From assembly GCF_009389715.1 (NCBI RefSeq), contig NW_024067681.1, positions 1,322,001 through 1,386,000 on the forward strand: a stretch of 64,000 nucleotides of DNA. The letters run 5' to 3'. This document shows, piece after piece, positions 24,351 through 36,435 of the stretch (positions are counted from its first letter, which is position 1; each line of letters opens with the position of its first letter). The notes beneath the pieces were generated by a model. It was not told the origin of the DNA and ran no database searches. It saw nothing but the letters and a program-made list of their open reading frames with translations. The translations under genes and the position numbers were made by a program. Source of the DNA: Phoenix dactylifera. Lineage: Eukaryota > Streptophyta > Magnoliopsida > Arecales > Arecaceae.

Positions 24351-24872
24351 TTTTTGGAAGCTATAGGCACCCAATGGATAGGCTACTTGTGGGGATATGG
24401 TTAGGTTAGGCTATCTCTTAAATTTGTTGCATCGGATTATGTAGTGCTGATGAGTACTTAGACCTGGAGCTTTTTCGATGCTAGGTCCGGGTGACCAGCC
24501 ATCTAGGCCAACTTTGGGATCATAAACCAACCCACATACATAGAGCATGTCATATGAAGTACATGCATCGATTATTTGCTTGCAAGCCATCTAATTAGTT
24601 CAAAATGGACAAGATAAGTGGTACTCTTTGTCTTCTTTTATCCCTATGCCAACTCAACCGACCTTGAGGGAGGGAGTAAACAAGGCCTCGCCGTTTGAGA
24701 GGACCCCACACCCTAAGGCTTCGCCGTTTGAGAACCCCGGCTGCAGCCGGCTTCCTCGGTTACTGGGTTACAGGTATTGAATGCCATCTCTGGGGTGGGG
24801 ATGGTATTCGATACCGGTTGGTTTGTAGTCCTGAGCGAGGTTAGAGGAGTAATTTTTTCTTTAATTTGAGTG

Positions 24873-24921
24873 GGTTCTCTGCCGCCCTATATTCAGTCCT
24901 GGTATAGGGCGGCGGAGAACC
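24873..24921. repeat. strong hairpin (inverted repeat)
   Basis: Two 19-nt arms, GGTTCTCTGCCGCCCTATA and TATAGGGCGGCGGAGAACC, are separated by 11 nt and pair with a single mismatch. GC-rich and isolated in a gene-free stretch (23710-25160) that otherwise shows nothing recognisable. Confidence 0.6.
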
Positions 24922-25483
24922 TCAGATTTCCGCTCGGCTTTACAGATTTTTCTTTCGGTAGAACTCCGACATGTTTCCTAGGGTACCTCCGACACTAGCA
25001 TCTTATTGTTGTAACCTCTCGAGGATTCATCTATCCCGACCAACATCTCCTCATCCTCATTGTTTGTTAACATATCATCCAAGGTGCCCTCGTTAGAGGA
25101 GGGCCTCAATTTTGTCTTTTAATTGAAGGAACTCCTCTGTATCGTGCCTATGGTCAATATGAAATAAACAATATTTGTCTAGGTCCCTTTTATTAGCATG
25201 GATCTTCATCCTTCAGGGCCAGTGTAATAATCGCAAGGTGGGCTCCTCGGTCGCCTGGCACTTCCCTCTTTTTGGCTCTATTTTCTCCTTAGCTCATCTT
25301 TTTTGTTATGGCTCTTATGCTTCTTGCCGCTTTTTCCTCTTGCTATCTTCCTCTAAGAAGCGATGTCATCTTGAGTGTTGGTGTATTTATCAGCTCGAGA
25401 TAGCAGTTTTGTTAGGTTCTTGGGAGGCTTCTTTAGAGAAAAGCTAAAGTGGGAATTCTTTAGCATGTTCATAACTGCTACTA

Positions 25484-26200
25484 TCATGATAGAATGGTCC
25501 AACTAATGAACTTCCAATGCTTCAATGTTGAAGTGATTGATGTAGTTACAAAGGGATTCGTTCTTCCTTTGCTTGAGGGTGAATAGGTTGGCCAAGGTCC
25601 TCTGGTGTTTTCTGTTGGTGATAAAACGACTAGTAAAAAAATGGCTAAATTGATTGAAGGAACCAATCAAGGTAGGTTGGAGGCTCGAGTATGAAAGTTG
25701 AGTAGCTTTCTTGAGGTTGGAGGCCCCCTTTCTTGTGTTACTTGATTGTTCATCGAGTCTGAGGTCCCATCGTAGAGCTCGAATTGAGGTATTTTGAACC
25801 TCTGTGGGAAGAGTTTCTTTATGATTTCTCTGATAAAGGGGGGCTCATTCGTCATCTCCAACTAATTGCTCGCTTTGGTGCTTTTTGCCTTCAATGCTTT
25901 GATTTTGTTGTTCATATCCTCAAACTTATAATCGAGGTCAGCCTCCACTGTGGATAGTCTTTTTGGTCAATGTGGTGAGGAGTCATCAAGATAGGAGTTG
26001 ATCTTAGAGTAAGAGGTTGAATAATTGCATTTTCGACCTTGCGCAGGATTCTTTAGGCGGGGATGGTTGCTGCTCTATGCTAGACCTCTTTGTGGTTTGG
26101 TTGATTAGTTGATGGATTGATGTTTTGCTGTTGCAGGTTCTGCACCACTGCTGTGAGGGCTTATACCTGCTAGATGAGCAGGTTAGACTGCTCAATGCTG
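25484..26200 (-). pseudogene. Ty3/gypsy gag relic
   Basis: Broken minus-strand frames resemble a retrotransposon gag. At 25667-25861, FPQRFKIPQFELYDGTSD matches the gypsy-type 'P.FK.P....YDGT.DP..H' signature. Further 3' on the same strand, near 25590-25450, other frames read KQRKNESLCNYINHFN and SFSLKKPPK, matching the 'ESL..Y..RF' and 'F..SL.K..P' motifs. Frames shift repeatedly. Stretches at 26200-26700 and 25160-25480 are probably more of the same element. No LTRs were delimited. Confidence 0.55.
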
Positions 26201-27043
26201 ATAGTTTTTGAAGTCAATTAAGGAGACTGATATCTCTGAGGACTACATAGGAAGCTATCAGACTCCGACTGGATGTAGTGGGTGAACTCTTGGTGGTTAT
26301 TTCTTCTAAGCTTCATGGCTTATTTTGCCTTATTTTTCATAGACGGTTCCAATCTATGGCTGCCAATCTTCGGACTACCGACATGGATCACCTCTATCGA
26401 TTTGCAAAATAGCAACAAGTCCGAAAACTTGCTAGAGTAAGCTTTGGTCGAGCCCTTTGATGCTTAAGTCAGCGAGAGAGTTTTGATAATGGTACGGGAG
26501 AAGAGATGATTGAGAGTCTTAGTGTCATAGTGGCATTATGTGTCGTACCTTTTCATAGAGGGATCCCAGGTCTATATATAGCCATGGGATTCGAAATTTT
26601 TTAAGGGTCGTGTTGTAATGGACTAGAGCCATACGGTAACGGCCAAGGGACGTGCTATAATCATCCAAGATCGCATTGTAACTACCTTAAGATACGGTGT
26701 AGCTTGGAGCCATTATGGTAATCTTTAATTATTAACATGATGAAAGAAGTGTATTTCCACATAAAACGGGGAGTTGTTGCTCAAGTGAGAGGGCTTAGGT
26801 CGGTTTGGAATGGTTGCTGAGTTTATGATTGTTTGTCCGAGCTATAGAATTTTGAATCGAGCGATGCGTGACCTCAAAGGTCAGTCGTTTCTAGTATGCT
26901 CATTTCAGCTCTTAGATGAGTGGAGGTTGACTTGGTTTAACTATGCTGAGTGCTACATCAGCTTTGAGTTGTGTAAATCCGGTCATGCTACATCATGAAG
27001 CTCATTTTCCGTCACATTATAAGGTGATTTCAGATAACCTATA

Positions 27044-27229
27044 TGGGAGAATATTTACAAGAAGATGGACATGGAGGAAAGGTTGAGAGAAGAAGGTTAT
27101 GTTCCTAATACCAGCTGGGTGTTGTTTGACGAGGAACTTGAGAAAAATGAGAGGTTTGTGATACACAGCAAGAGGATAGAATTGGCATTTGGACTCATTA
27201 AGATATATGATGGGAACCCTATTAGATAA
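27044..27229 (+). pseudogene. PPR-DYW gene fragment (E+/PG-box and start of DYW)
   Basis: Sixty-one open codons read ENIYKKMDMEERLREEGYV, then PNTSWVLFDEELEKNERFV, then IHSKRIELAFGLIKIYDGNP and a stop. This matches the end of the E+ region, the PG box (consensus GYVPDTSxVLHDVEEEEK) and the first DYW motif (HSERLALAFGLI). A stop codon lies directly upstream in frame and the rest of the DYW domain is absent, so it is a fragment. It is not a copy of the gene at 14208-16940, which lacks the PG-box segment. The following stretch to 27975 shows nothing recognisable. Confidence 0.8.
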
Positions 27230-27987
27230 GCTTGCATTCAGGATCTATATAAGATAGATTATCGCTCAAGACTTGAATTAATTTCATAAGTTCAAAGGTA
27301 GCAACTGTTTTTGAAAGCATTACCAGGACAAGTCAAAAGGAAAATTACAGAGTGTACAAGTTATACAATCTAAAAACTCAACGTTGTCAATCAATCCTAT
27401 CATGGTATATATCATCCCAACATGCAATATATTGTACTTTGGCATGCAAATTAGCAGCATCTTGCCATTTTGGAGAACAAAAGTCACTGAGTCATGATTC
27501 GATCATGAAATTATCTTAAACTCAGACTAAGAAAGGCAGAATCATGCAATGTAATGACAAAATTGTAGTTCTAGTTGCCATGGTGACCAATGGGACATAA
27601 TGAGCCATAAAATTTATCTTAAACATTATTCAGTGTAAAAGTAGTTGATGCTGAATAATGCTCTTGAAGCAAAGCATATAGCTTCAAATAATGGATGACA
27701 TTCTCTGCACCCACAGCTTCTACTACTCTTTCACAAGTTGATGAAGGCCAATTCCTTGACTCTCAACTTGTTGATCCTTGCAATATTTCATTTTGAATGT
27801 GCCTCCCCTAGCTCATTATGGTAGTTGGACAAATTTAGCAACACCACAGCATGGCTACTTGCACTATCTTCAGTTGCCTCCTCACTACCCTCCATATCTT
27901 CTGCCTCTCCTCCTCCTTGGATCTATTCATCGGCCCTTATCTCTACATTCATTCGCATCCCGGATGTTTGATGATATCTCGCTTTCC

Positions 27988-28217
27988 TTTTTTTTTTTTT
28001 TTTGCTGAAAAAAAGGGGTAGGGGGGAGGAAGGGACCAGCTCACCTCCGCGTAGCAGCCCTCACTGGGCCCCCGCCCCGTCAGGAGAATGTTCGATGCGG
28101 GTAGACTCCATTTTACTCATACCCTCCCCATCCAAAGATGAGTACGTCATATCTAGCACCACCAAGCTATAGGTGGAAGGAAAGCATAATCACCAACAAG
28201 CCATCCGGGCGTGGGGC
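27988..28217 (-). mobile_element. SINE copy D, 5'-variant
   Basis: A 230-bp insertion with a perfect 12-bp TSD ATCTCGCTTTCC (27976-27987 and 28218-28229). The 3' half (poly-T on the plus strand, then cgcgtagcagccctcactgg and gaatgttcgatgcgggtaga) matches copies A-C. The minus-strand 5' end is different: the tRNA-like head is replaced by about 55 bp of unrelated sequence (28163-28217). It is either a 5'-truncated copy with added sequence or a separate subfamily. Confidence 0.8.
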
Positions 28218-28229
28218 ATCTCGCTTTCC

Positions 28230-28882
28230 ATTTTTCCTCTACACTTCAGATGCTAAAAATATTTTAGAAATTTTATCAAGATCCACAAGATGATCATACG
28301 TGTCTTTTGCTAAAGTTCATCTAACAGAGCCAAACAGATCAGTGACTGAAAAAAGATTGAAATACTTCAAAGGTAGGTGAGTCACTATCAAAAGGGGTAA
28401 ATCCAAGGTCTTGGTGCTTTTTTCCCCTAATTTTTATTCGTGTATGTGATTCTGAAAAACAAGGTGGACCGTATTGCATGCTAAACACAGTGCACCATAA
28501 GAAAATCATTGGATGCCGAATGATCTTTTATCTCTATAATAGGATAATGCAACACTGATTGGGAGCTCTAACCTCTAAGTAAGGAGAAAATATATCCAAC
28601 ACCATGCGCACCACATCAGCAGGGCACCACAGAAACAAACTGAGTTAAGATGCGCAGAGCAGCAATCCAAGATAAACCGAGATATATAATTGGTGTGGTG
28701 AACTACCACATGGTCCAGGTATAATTTCTTCTAAATAAGAATGTACTAGAGGAGTTAATTATGTCCAAGCAAGTTCAACCATACCATTGGAAAAAACAAA
28801 AAAAATTTCTTTACGCATATCAATTGTACCAATCAATTTTAGATCTGTGCTAGCCGAAGCGCTTTGAGAGCTGCATGGTCGA
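28230..28882. other. gene-free stretch
   Basis: No coding, RNA or element signature was recognised. Confidence 0.35.
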
Positions 28883-29660
28883 TAGGGCTGAAAATGGATC
28901 ATATTTGTATCTATATTTTTTAACGGATACAAATATAGATATAGATATTAAATAAATATTAAAATTAATATTCATATTTATTCTAAACGAATACGGATAC
29001 GAATTGGATATTAAATATATCCATATTTGTTATAAACGGATACAAATACGAAGCGGATATTAAACATATCCATATTTTTTTATTCGAATACGGATATAAA
29101 TCAGATACTTTTTAGATATTAATGAAATTTGAGTAAAATTCAATGGTAAAAATTAGTAATAAAGATATAATTATAAATAAAAAATTTAATTAAAAAAATA
29201 TAATTCTAAGAAGCATTTATTAATAATAAAAATTAATGATTTATAAAGATTATATCGCGCAAGGTTACTTCAGAATAGATGAAATGAAGAGAAAATAAGA
29301 GTGGAATAAACGAACGAGAGATTTGCGCCTTTAATGTGTGTAAGGTGATTTTAAAAATTTTATTCAAATTGGGCCTTTATATGCGGGTTGCTATCTTAAG
29401 TGATAATCATTTAATATATAATTTTCACTTAATTAATTTTTTGATTTAATTTAACTAATTTTTTTTATTTATTTTTGTTATACAGGTATTTGGATTTGAA
29501 TTCGAACTCAAAAAAATTAGTTGTGTCTGTATTATATTTTAGAAAAAATTAAATTAATGATTTGAATTTGTATCTAACGAATTAAAAAAAGTAATATATG
29601 AATTCGATCCAAATCTGACATAGAAATAAATATGGTTTGGATATAAATATATAATCCGAC
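28883..29660. repeat. hAT-like repeat, left end only
   Basis: Starts TAGGGCTGAAAATGGATC, like the inverted right end of the element at 9761-10335. It continues with many ggatacaaatat/atatccatat words to about 29660, the pattern of AT-rich hAT-type non-autonomous elements. No matching right terminal repeat or TSD was found. Confidence 0.4.
29642..29649 (+). promoter_or_regulatory. putative TATA box
   Basis: TATAAATA lies about 150 bp upstream of the ATG at 29794, in the tail of the AT-rich repeat above. The position is plausible for a short 5' leader, but it is assigned by motif and distance only. Confidence 0.3.
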
Positions 29661-29793
29661 TAAAAGCCGCGCTGCAGGGTTCAACAGTGAATTCGCGCCG
29701 AGGACGCTCCAGTGGAATTTTATCCTCCTCCCACACGATCGCCTTCTTTTCCCTCCACGTATGCCAAAGCTAGCGAGGGGAACCAGAAACCAG

Positions 29794-32700
29794 ATGGCGC
29801 TTCTCTCTGCCAATCTCCTGGCCCCAAATATTACCCTACTCCCCTTCAATCCCCCCTCCTCCCACCTCCCAAGAAACCCTACCCTCCTCCCCAGCTCCCT
29901 TCAAAAGTCTCTTCCAAACCCCCCTTCTCACAACCGAACTGCCGTCGCCGCCTCTTCTTCCTCCTCCTCGTCCTCCCCAGCCGCCGCCGCCGCCGCCGCC
30001 GCCGCGGCTACTGACCTCCATCCCCCGGAGAAGAACATCAAGTCCCGGGAATCTCGATCCAGTCCGGATCCCCCTCGCGCCTTTTCAATTCCGATGTAAA
30101 ATTTTATACCAATGCATCTAATTTCTTCCCACAAATTCCAGACTGGGAAGCGTTCGCGAGGCGAGTTTCCGGTGAATGGGATGGCTTCGGAGCCGAATTC
30201 ACCGCTGACGGGAAGCCTGTCGAGCTCCCGGAGGCGGTCGTCCCCGAGGCCTTCCGGGAGTGGGGGGTCCAGCTCTTCGACTGGCAGACCCAGTGCCCGA
30301 CCCTGGCCACCGATGCAGGTGACCCCGTCCTCTCCTACAAGCTCATCAAGCTGCTTCCGACCGTGGGATGCGAGGCCGACGCCGCCACGAGGCACAGCAT
30401 CGAGGAGAGGGTCGCCGGGGGCACCGGCAATAAGGTTTCGGCTTTCGGCTATGACTCGAATGGTTGTTATGTTGCAGTATCGGCTTTGGAGGGTCGGAAT
30501 GGGCGGAGATTCTTGGAATTGGAGCACTGCTTGGTGGATCCTGGGAATCGGGAAGCTAGGGTAAGGGTGATTCAGGTGGTTCGGGTGGATGAAGGGGAAA
30601 TGAGGTTGGAGAGTTTAAGAGTGTTTTCAGAGCAGTGGTACGGGCCGTTCCAAAATGGCGAGCAGTTCGGTGGGTGTGCCATTCGGGAGTCGGGGTTCGC
30701 TTCGACGGCTGCAGTGGGGGAGTCTGAGGTTGCTGGAGTGTGGCAAGGAACAAGCGTTGCAGTTGCTAGATTTCAGAGTGAACAAACGGTGAGTTGCTTA
30801 AGTTTTGTGTAGATTTCAGTTTTCAGTTGGATATTGGAATTCATAGTTGTGCTTGCTTCCCATGTAGTAGAAAAATATTCTAATGTTGATTTCTTCAAAA
30901 ATTTGTATCTTCGTTACTTTTGGAATGATACTTCTTGCCTGGAGCCAAGCCTGTTTCTGTTCTACATAAAGTGATCTGCTTCTGTTTCGGATTTTTTAGT
31001 TTCAGCTATATATGGTATTATAGGTTTTCTTTGTCCTGAATATTATGTTCTTTTTGAAATATCCGTTGGTTTTTCAATTATTTCTTAACAGTCAATCTTT
31101 TTGTGAGGATTGTTTTTTCTTATCCTTGATGGGCATAGAATCAATACTTTGTTGCTTCGAGTTTTTGTTGGGAATGATATGCGGATCTAAGTCATGAATG
31201 ATGACTTCTGCTAGTATATCTTAGGGCTTCTTTCCTTGCTTGCCAGTAAAGGACCTAAACATAGATGCTATTCGACTGTCACTCTTACCAACAATCTTTC
31301 TTACTGATCGGATCTACATTGAAGGACCTGGAACCAGTACTTGCTGTACTTTGAGGACCCAAATTGTGTCATGTGCTTGGCAACCTCCTCTCTCTGCCAC
31401 CGATCATTTGGATTGTCTCATATCATAGCTTGAATTTGGGCCTTCATGTCATTTGGATCCGATGTTTCATAGTCTTGTGGATCCTTGGAGTGATATGATG
31501 GTGGCTTCTTGCCTAATGATCAATCTCTGCTTATTTCTCTGCAATTCTTTTTTGCCTTTTCTAAAGTTATGAAGTTCGTCTTTATCAACTGCTGGACCTT
31601 TTATAGATGTCTTTTACATGTAGTTATATCAGGGTGATCACTAGCCAGATGTTGCTTCAATCTTGTTAGCCCTCCCTCCACTCTACATCATACCATTTGT
31701 GTTTTTAATGGTGCTAATTTGAAGTCATTACACCATGCTTCCACCCTATGTTCCCATATTTATTCATCTTTTTCCTTCTTGAATCCATTTTTGCAAGTTT
31801 GACGGATATCATAAACCACATTTTTTATCACTCTACATTGCATAAAGTCAATCAACACATTTTAACAAAAAACAAATTTTTATATATTTTTAGATAAATT
31901 AATAATTTATAATTTAATTTTATTTCATATATATGATAATTTATAAAATTATGTAAAAACTATGCACATTGTTGATCTAATAGATTGATTTTGATGACGA
32001 CATAATATTTGAGTATGATACTAACGATTTTGTATTTTTGGAGTGGTTAATTTGTTATATAGGAAGCTCAATGAGTTCCTATATAAATTGGGTCTCTATA
32101 CGTTCGTAAAGAGAGTGACTAGGTTAAGATACAAGTAGTTGGGAGAAGATACAATAGGTTGCAAGAAATTTCCTAAGGGCCAGTCCAACCATGGGTTAAG
32201 CATGATTGAACCGGGAAGTCATGACAAACAACCACAATGGGTTGGTCTGGGTCATCATGTTCAGAACATTGTTTAGACACTAAGAAATTCAAAGGTGGGG
32301 GCTGCAAAATGAAAATCTAAGCATCAAGGTTTTGTCTCCTAGGTGGAAAATACTTATAAACAAAAAACCATAGCATTTGGATACCACTTTCCTGTGCATC
32401 AAATAGTTCCAAATTAATGGAGGATGGAGAGCGTGAAAAGAGAGAAAGGGTAAGGATTGGTGCTAAGAGAGAGGAAGAGGAAGGACAAGGTGCTATCAGC
32501 TTTAGACATGGTGGAAAAAAGGATGGGAGTGTTGATTCATATGGAGAGATGGGTGGGTTGGTGATATTGGAATGGTGATGGAGGAAGATAGCATAGTAGC
32601 GAGGAGTGGTGGTAGAGAAATGGGCAAAACTTGCTTCTGGTGGTGGTGAAGGGCGAAGTAAAAGGTTAATAGAAAAAAAAGGGTTAAAGATTTATTTTTT

Positions 32701-34180
32701 GTTTTTTTGTTTTTTGTTAGTGTTTGTCGACAAAGTGGGGAAGGCTTGTTTGGTGAAGGGTCGAATGGGCAGCGATGAAGCTAGGGCAATGGGGCATGAT
32801 GGAATTGGAAGAGAAGTGGCTAACACGCCAAGAGGTTTCTGATAATCAAATCCTATAGATTCAATTTCATCCACACTGAAATACAAAGAGGTATGAAGCT
32901 GTCGTGCTTTCCCAAACCTAGAAGAAGAAAATATGCTTGCCTAGATACTAATCTCAACTCTGTATTGATACCTAAAACATGTTTTTAGTCACTTGGTTGC
33001 ATTTGGCGATGTTGCAGCGATGGTGAAGGTGGTGGTGGAGGTGATGGTGGTGGCGGCAGGTTTCAACGTGGATTGTGGCAATGGTGACGACTGAGGCATG
33101 GTGCTGATCATGGGCAGTTTTGGTTTTCAGAAAATCTGAAACCAGATTTTTCAGCTTTCAAAATTTCTAAAAACTTTTATTCAAAAGAAATCCATAAACC
33201 AAGAAAGAGTTTTCAGAAACTAAAAGTGGACACCAGGTTACCAAACATCATTCCTGTCTCGGTGCTATGTTTCTGGGGCAAAAAAAAAAAAAAAACTGAA
33301 AACTAGAAACTGCAACCATGTCAGACAGGTCCTAAGCTAAAGCAATTTTGTTATCTGACTCCAACAGTTTCGTCCATGTATATACATGTTCTATAAATTT
33401 TGTTTATTTTACAGGAATCCTAATAACTTTTGATGTTTTCTTTGGTCTGCATCTAACTTAAGCTTCACATTTCCAGGATATATTCCATGAACTTGTGGTG
33501 GATCGTCCAGGAAAGTCAATTAGAAATCAATTGGGCCTTGTATTACTTCCTAAACAGTTATGGTGTTATTTTAAACAAAATAAGGATGGTGAAACATGGG
33601 GGGAGGTTGGATGGTTGTTGAATCATGGTAATGCCATGACATCAAGATGTATTTTCCTCAAGGATGGAAGATTGCAGGCAAGTCTTTGAGTAATTCTTCA
33701 GTCATTTACTATTCTTTTTTCCTTCTATGCACACTGAAATGCCAAGAAGTCATCAACTTTAAGGAACTCTACGTGTTTTAATTCACAACTTCAGAATGTG
33801 GAGAAGATTGTAGTCCACACATGGAAAGGGATTCATTTTCCATCTAAATAAATTCGGTTTGCTTGAACTGGGTATAATACTTTAGGCAAATTGAAGGAAT
33901 TTCTCTAATGAATGAGTTCTGAATCAATTTATGACTTTAGGAGAAATTAACCAGCTGTTTTATGAAAGTTGACAGAGGTAGAGAAGGCATGTTTAACTTT
34001 CAAATTGATACTGTGTTGTATGATCGTTATTAATTGCTCTCTGTAATACAGATATGGCAAAATTTTTATAAACCAATTACTCTTTCTTATCTTTCAAGTA
34101 ACAAGTGCCTTCTTTCTATGGCTTTCTGTTCACAGGAGATAGCAATTGGACAAGAAATTGCAGTTTTAATGGGCATATAA
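29794..34180 (+). CDS. conserved plant protein of unknown function, probably plastid-targeted (exon-1 frame break)
   Basis: Three exons. Exon 1 (29794-30788) starts MALLSANLLAPN with a Ser/Pro/Ala-rich, acid-poor leader like a chloroplast transit peptide. The mature part (FPQIPDWEAFARRV, GEWDGFGAEF, WQTQCPTLA, LIKLLPTVGCEADAATRHS) is in a different frame that is open from 30015, so one base is missing or two are extra somewhere in about 29940-30060. Exon 2 is 33477-33677 (DIFHELVVDRPGKSIRNQLG). Exon 3 is 34136-34180 (EIAIGQEIAVLMGI, stop). Intron 1 (30789-33476) is GT-AG. Intron 2 (33678-34135) has an AG|GCAAGT donor, a classic GC-AG intron. The protein would be about 410 residues. It resembles the lipocalin-like DUF3598 group of plants and cyanobacteria, but I cannot confirm that. 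The frame break may be an assembly error, since all else looks functional. Confidence 0.75.
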
Positions 34181-36430
34181 TTCGGCATTCAATAAAGTCT
34201 GTTCTTCAAACCTTTTATTTATACTTTTATATCTGTATCTGAACCACATTCACTTATCCAAGTTGTACATAAAGTGGGGCTAAATACAATTATCTAGATT
34301 TTAGTTCACTTTGTGGCAAAATTGGAACAAAAACCACTCAATTCTCAATTTCTAGAATATGTTGACAATTAGGGCAGTTGCTGCTTGATGTTCTTACCTT
34401 GGAGGCAAAATTGGAGTAGGCCTGTTGCATCTAACGAGCAGGATTGCATGGATAGTTCATTCAACTTGGAGTGGAACAGTAAGACCACCTCATTTCTCTA
34501 TGTTCTAAGAAATCCATGCCTCTAGATTGCCAGCCCTCCTGTTCTTTGTGTGCCTGAGACTTGTTCATAATAGTTTGTGCTGCTGTTTTCTATACATAGA
34601 TTTTAAAGAGTTCTGTTCTTCGTAGCATGTGCAACACATGAGAAACATGGATCGCTGTGGTTCTTACCATCCTTTCTTGGTGCTTTTACTAGATGTTGGC
34701 CATGTTGCTAACCCTTGTGGGACATTAGTCCTATACATGCACAAAGATTTTACGAACTTTTGTTTTTGTTCTCATTACATAGCTTGAAATATTTTTCATA
34801 CTCTGAAATGCACTGAAGATATATTGGATTTTAGTAAATCCTTACGTGTTTATTTTTATTTGACATGTGGATATGGATAAAATTAAATAAATTAGGTACC
34901 AAAAATTTGAATACGAAAATGAAAACAAATTGGAGAATATAAACTTTTCAACATAACATTGCTTAGGTAATGGAGAGAAAGAACTATTTCTGTAAATTAC
35001 CATTTTGTATTGCAATTACAAGGCATCATCATGATAAAAAAATATTCAATCATATCATAAATAATTGTTAAATGCTATGAACCTTTTGCAACAATTTTTA
35101 AAACTATAGCTATACAACACAATCTTTTTCAGCAGTTACAAGGTACCATCACCACATAAAAAAAATTGGCAATAACTATAGATAATCATTGCAATATTAT
35201 AGACCTTGATGATGAATTTTAAAACTGTTACTATAGAGTATAATTTTTTTCATAGCGATCATAAGGTGCTATCATTTTTTTTAGTAGCAGTGCCGACGAA
35301 CAGCTGTAACATAATATCTTTGGAGACATTTCTTTAAATCATTACTTGAGAATATTTATGGTAATGGATTTTGCCAAGTGTTATTAAAATTTCGTGGCTA
35401 TAGAGTTTGTTGGTTATAATGCATATGACTCTAAATAGAGTGGAACAGAGAAAAATGATTCTTGTAGTCAGCCCCAACCAACTTGAGATTAAAACTTAGT
35501 TGAGTTGAGTTTAATTATTATTGGATAAATATTATTTTATATTTATTTATTTTAAATTAGTACAATATATAAATAATTAAAGTTATTTCAACTATATAAA
35601 ATATAAGTAGAAATAACAGCCAAATTTATAATAATTTTAAAGGACCTCAAACTTTAATAACATGTACGGTTGAAATAAATTAGACAGATCAAACATCAAT
35701 ATATCCAAATTTATGTCCATTCTTCTTGGATGAATATGTGTTTGAATTTGGATATTAATCAAATATTACTTGTATTTGTATTTGTTTTAGATCGATTCTG
35801 GCATGTTTCAAATATTGACAAACATGGATACTTTATGGATATAAACCATATACTAAAATTTTGTGGTCAAAATATTATTTCATGAGTATATAAATCTCCC
35901 ACCTTTGTTGTTATTTCAAAGAGCTACATAATCATATAGAAAGTTGACAAAGATATAATTGCATCCATTTAGTGAATGCTAATAATTGTTACTTTGATTA
36001 TTAAGGATATAATCCACCAAATCAAAAATGATATTGTATAGGAAGCATATTGATCAAAGATATGTTATTATTATCCCTTATTTATCTTTTGAGTTGAAGA
36101 CAGCTATATCAAATTGAATAAATTTGCAAACTCCGCTTGATACCAGATTTTTTTAAAATGTAGGTAAGGATTGGATATTGGCGGCCACACCCCAATAGAA
36201 TATATTTGATCTATATGAAAAAATTGCGATTGGTTTTGGATCAAATAAACTGATTGATTTGCTCATTATAAAATAAGATGAGCTTGGAGCTTAGGGATGG
36301 CAATCATGTCGGGTCGGATTAGGTGCAGGTCACAACAAACAATCCCAAAATTTGAACTTGACTTGTATATTAAATAGGTTGGAATTTCAAATCTGAACTT
36401 ATTATGTTTAATGATCAAATAACCTGACAC
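34181..36430. other. gene-free stretch
   Basis: AT-rich, no gene. At 34990-35280 a degenerate repeat of about 125 bp (acaaggcatcatcatgat, acaaggtaccatcaccac, cataaggtgctatcat) occurs three times. From 36294 the words tagggatggcaatcatgtcgggtcgg begin a hAT-like segment that is shared with copy 2 (49980) and therefore predates the duplication. Confidence 0.4.
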
Positions 36431-36435
36431 ACCCG

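Noticed and set aside
29836-30021. Gly-rich minus-strand frame opposite exon 1 of the plastid-protein gene
   Set aside because: Antisense of the transit peptide's Ser/Pro/Ala codons and GCC repeat.
30096-30141. A 46-nt GT...AG intron that might join the two frames of the 29.8-kb gene
   Set aside because: Too short for a plant intron, and the exon phases do not match.
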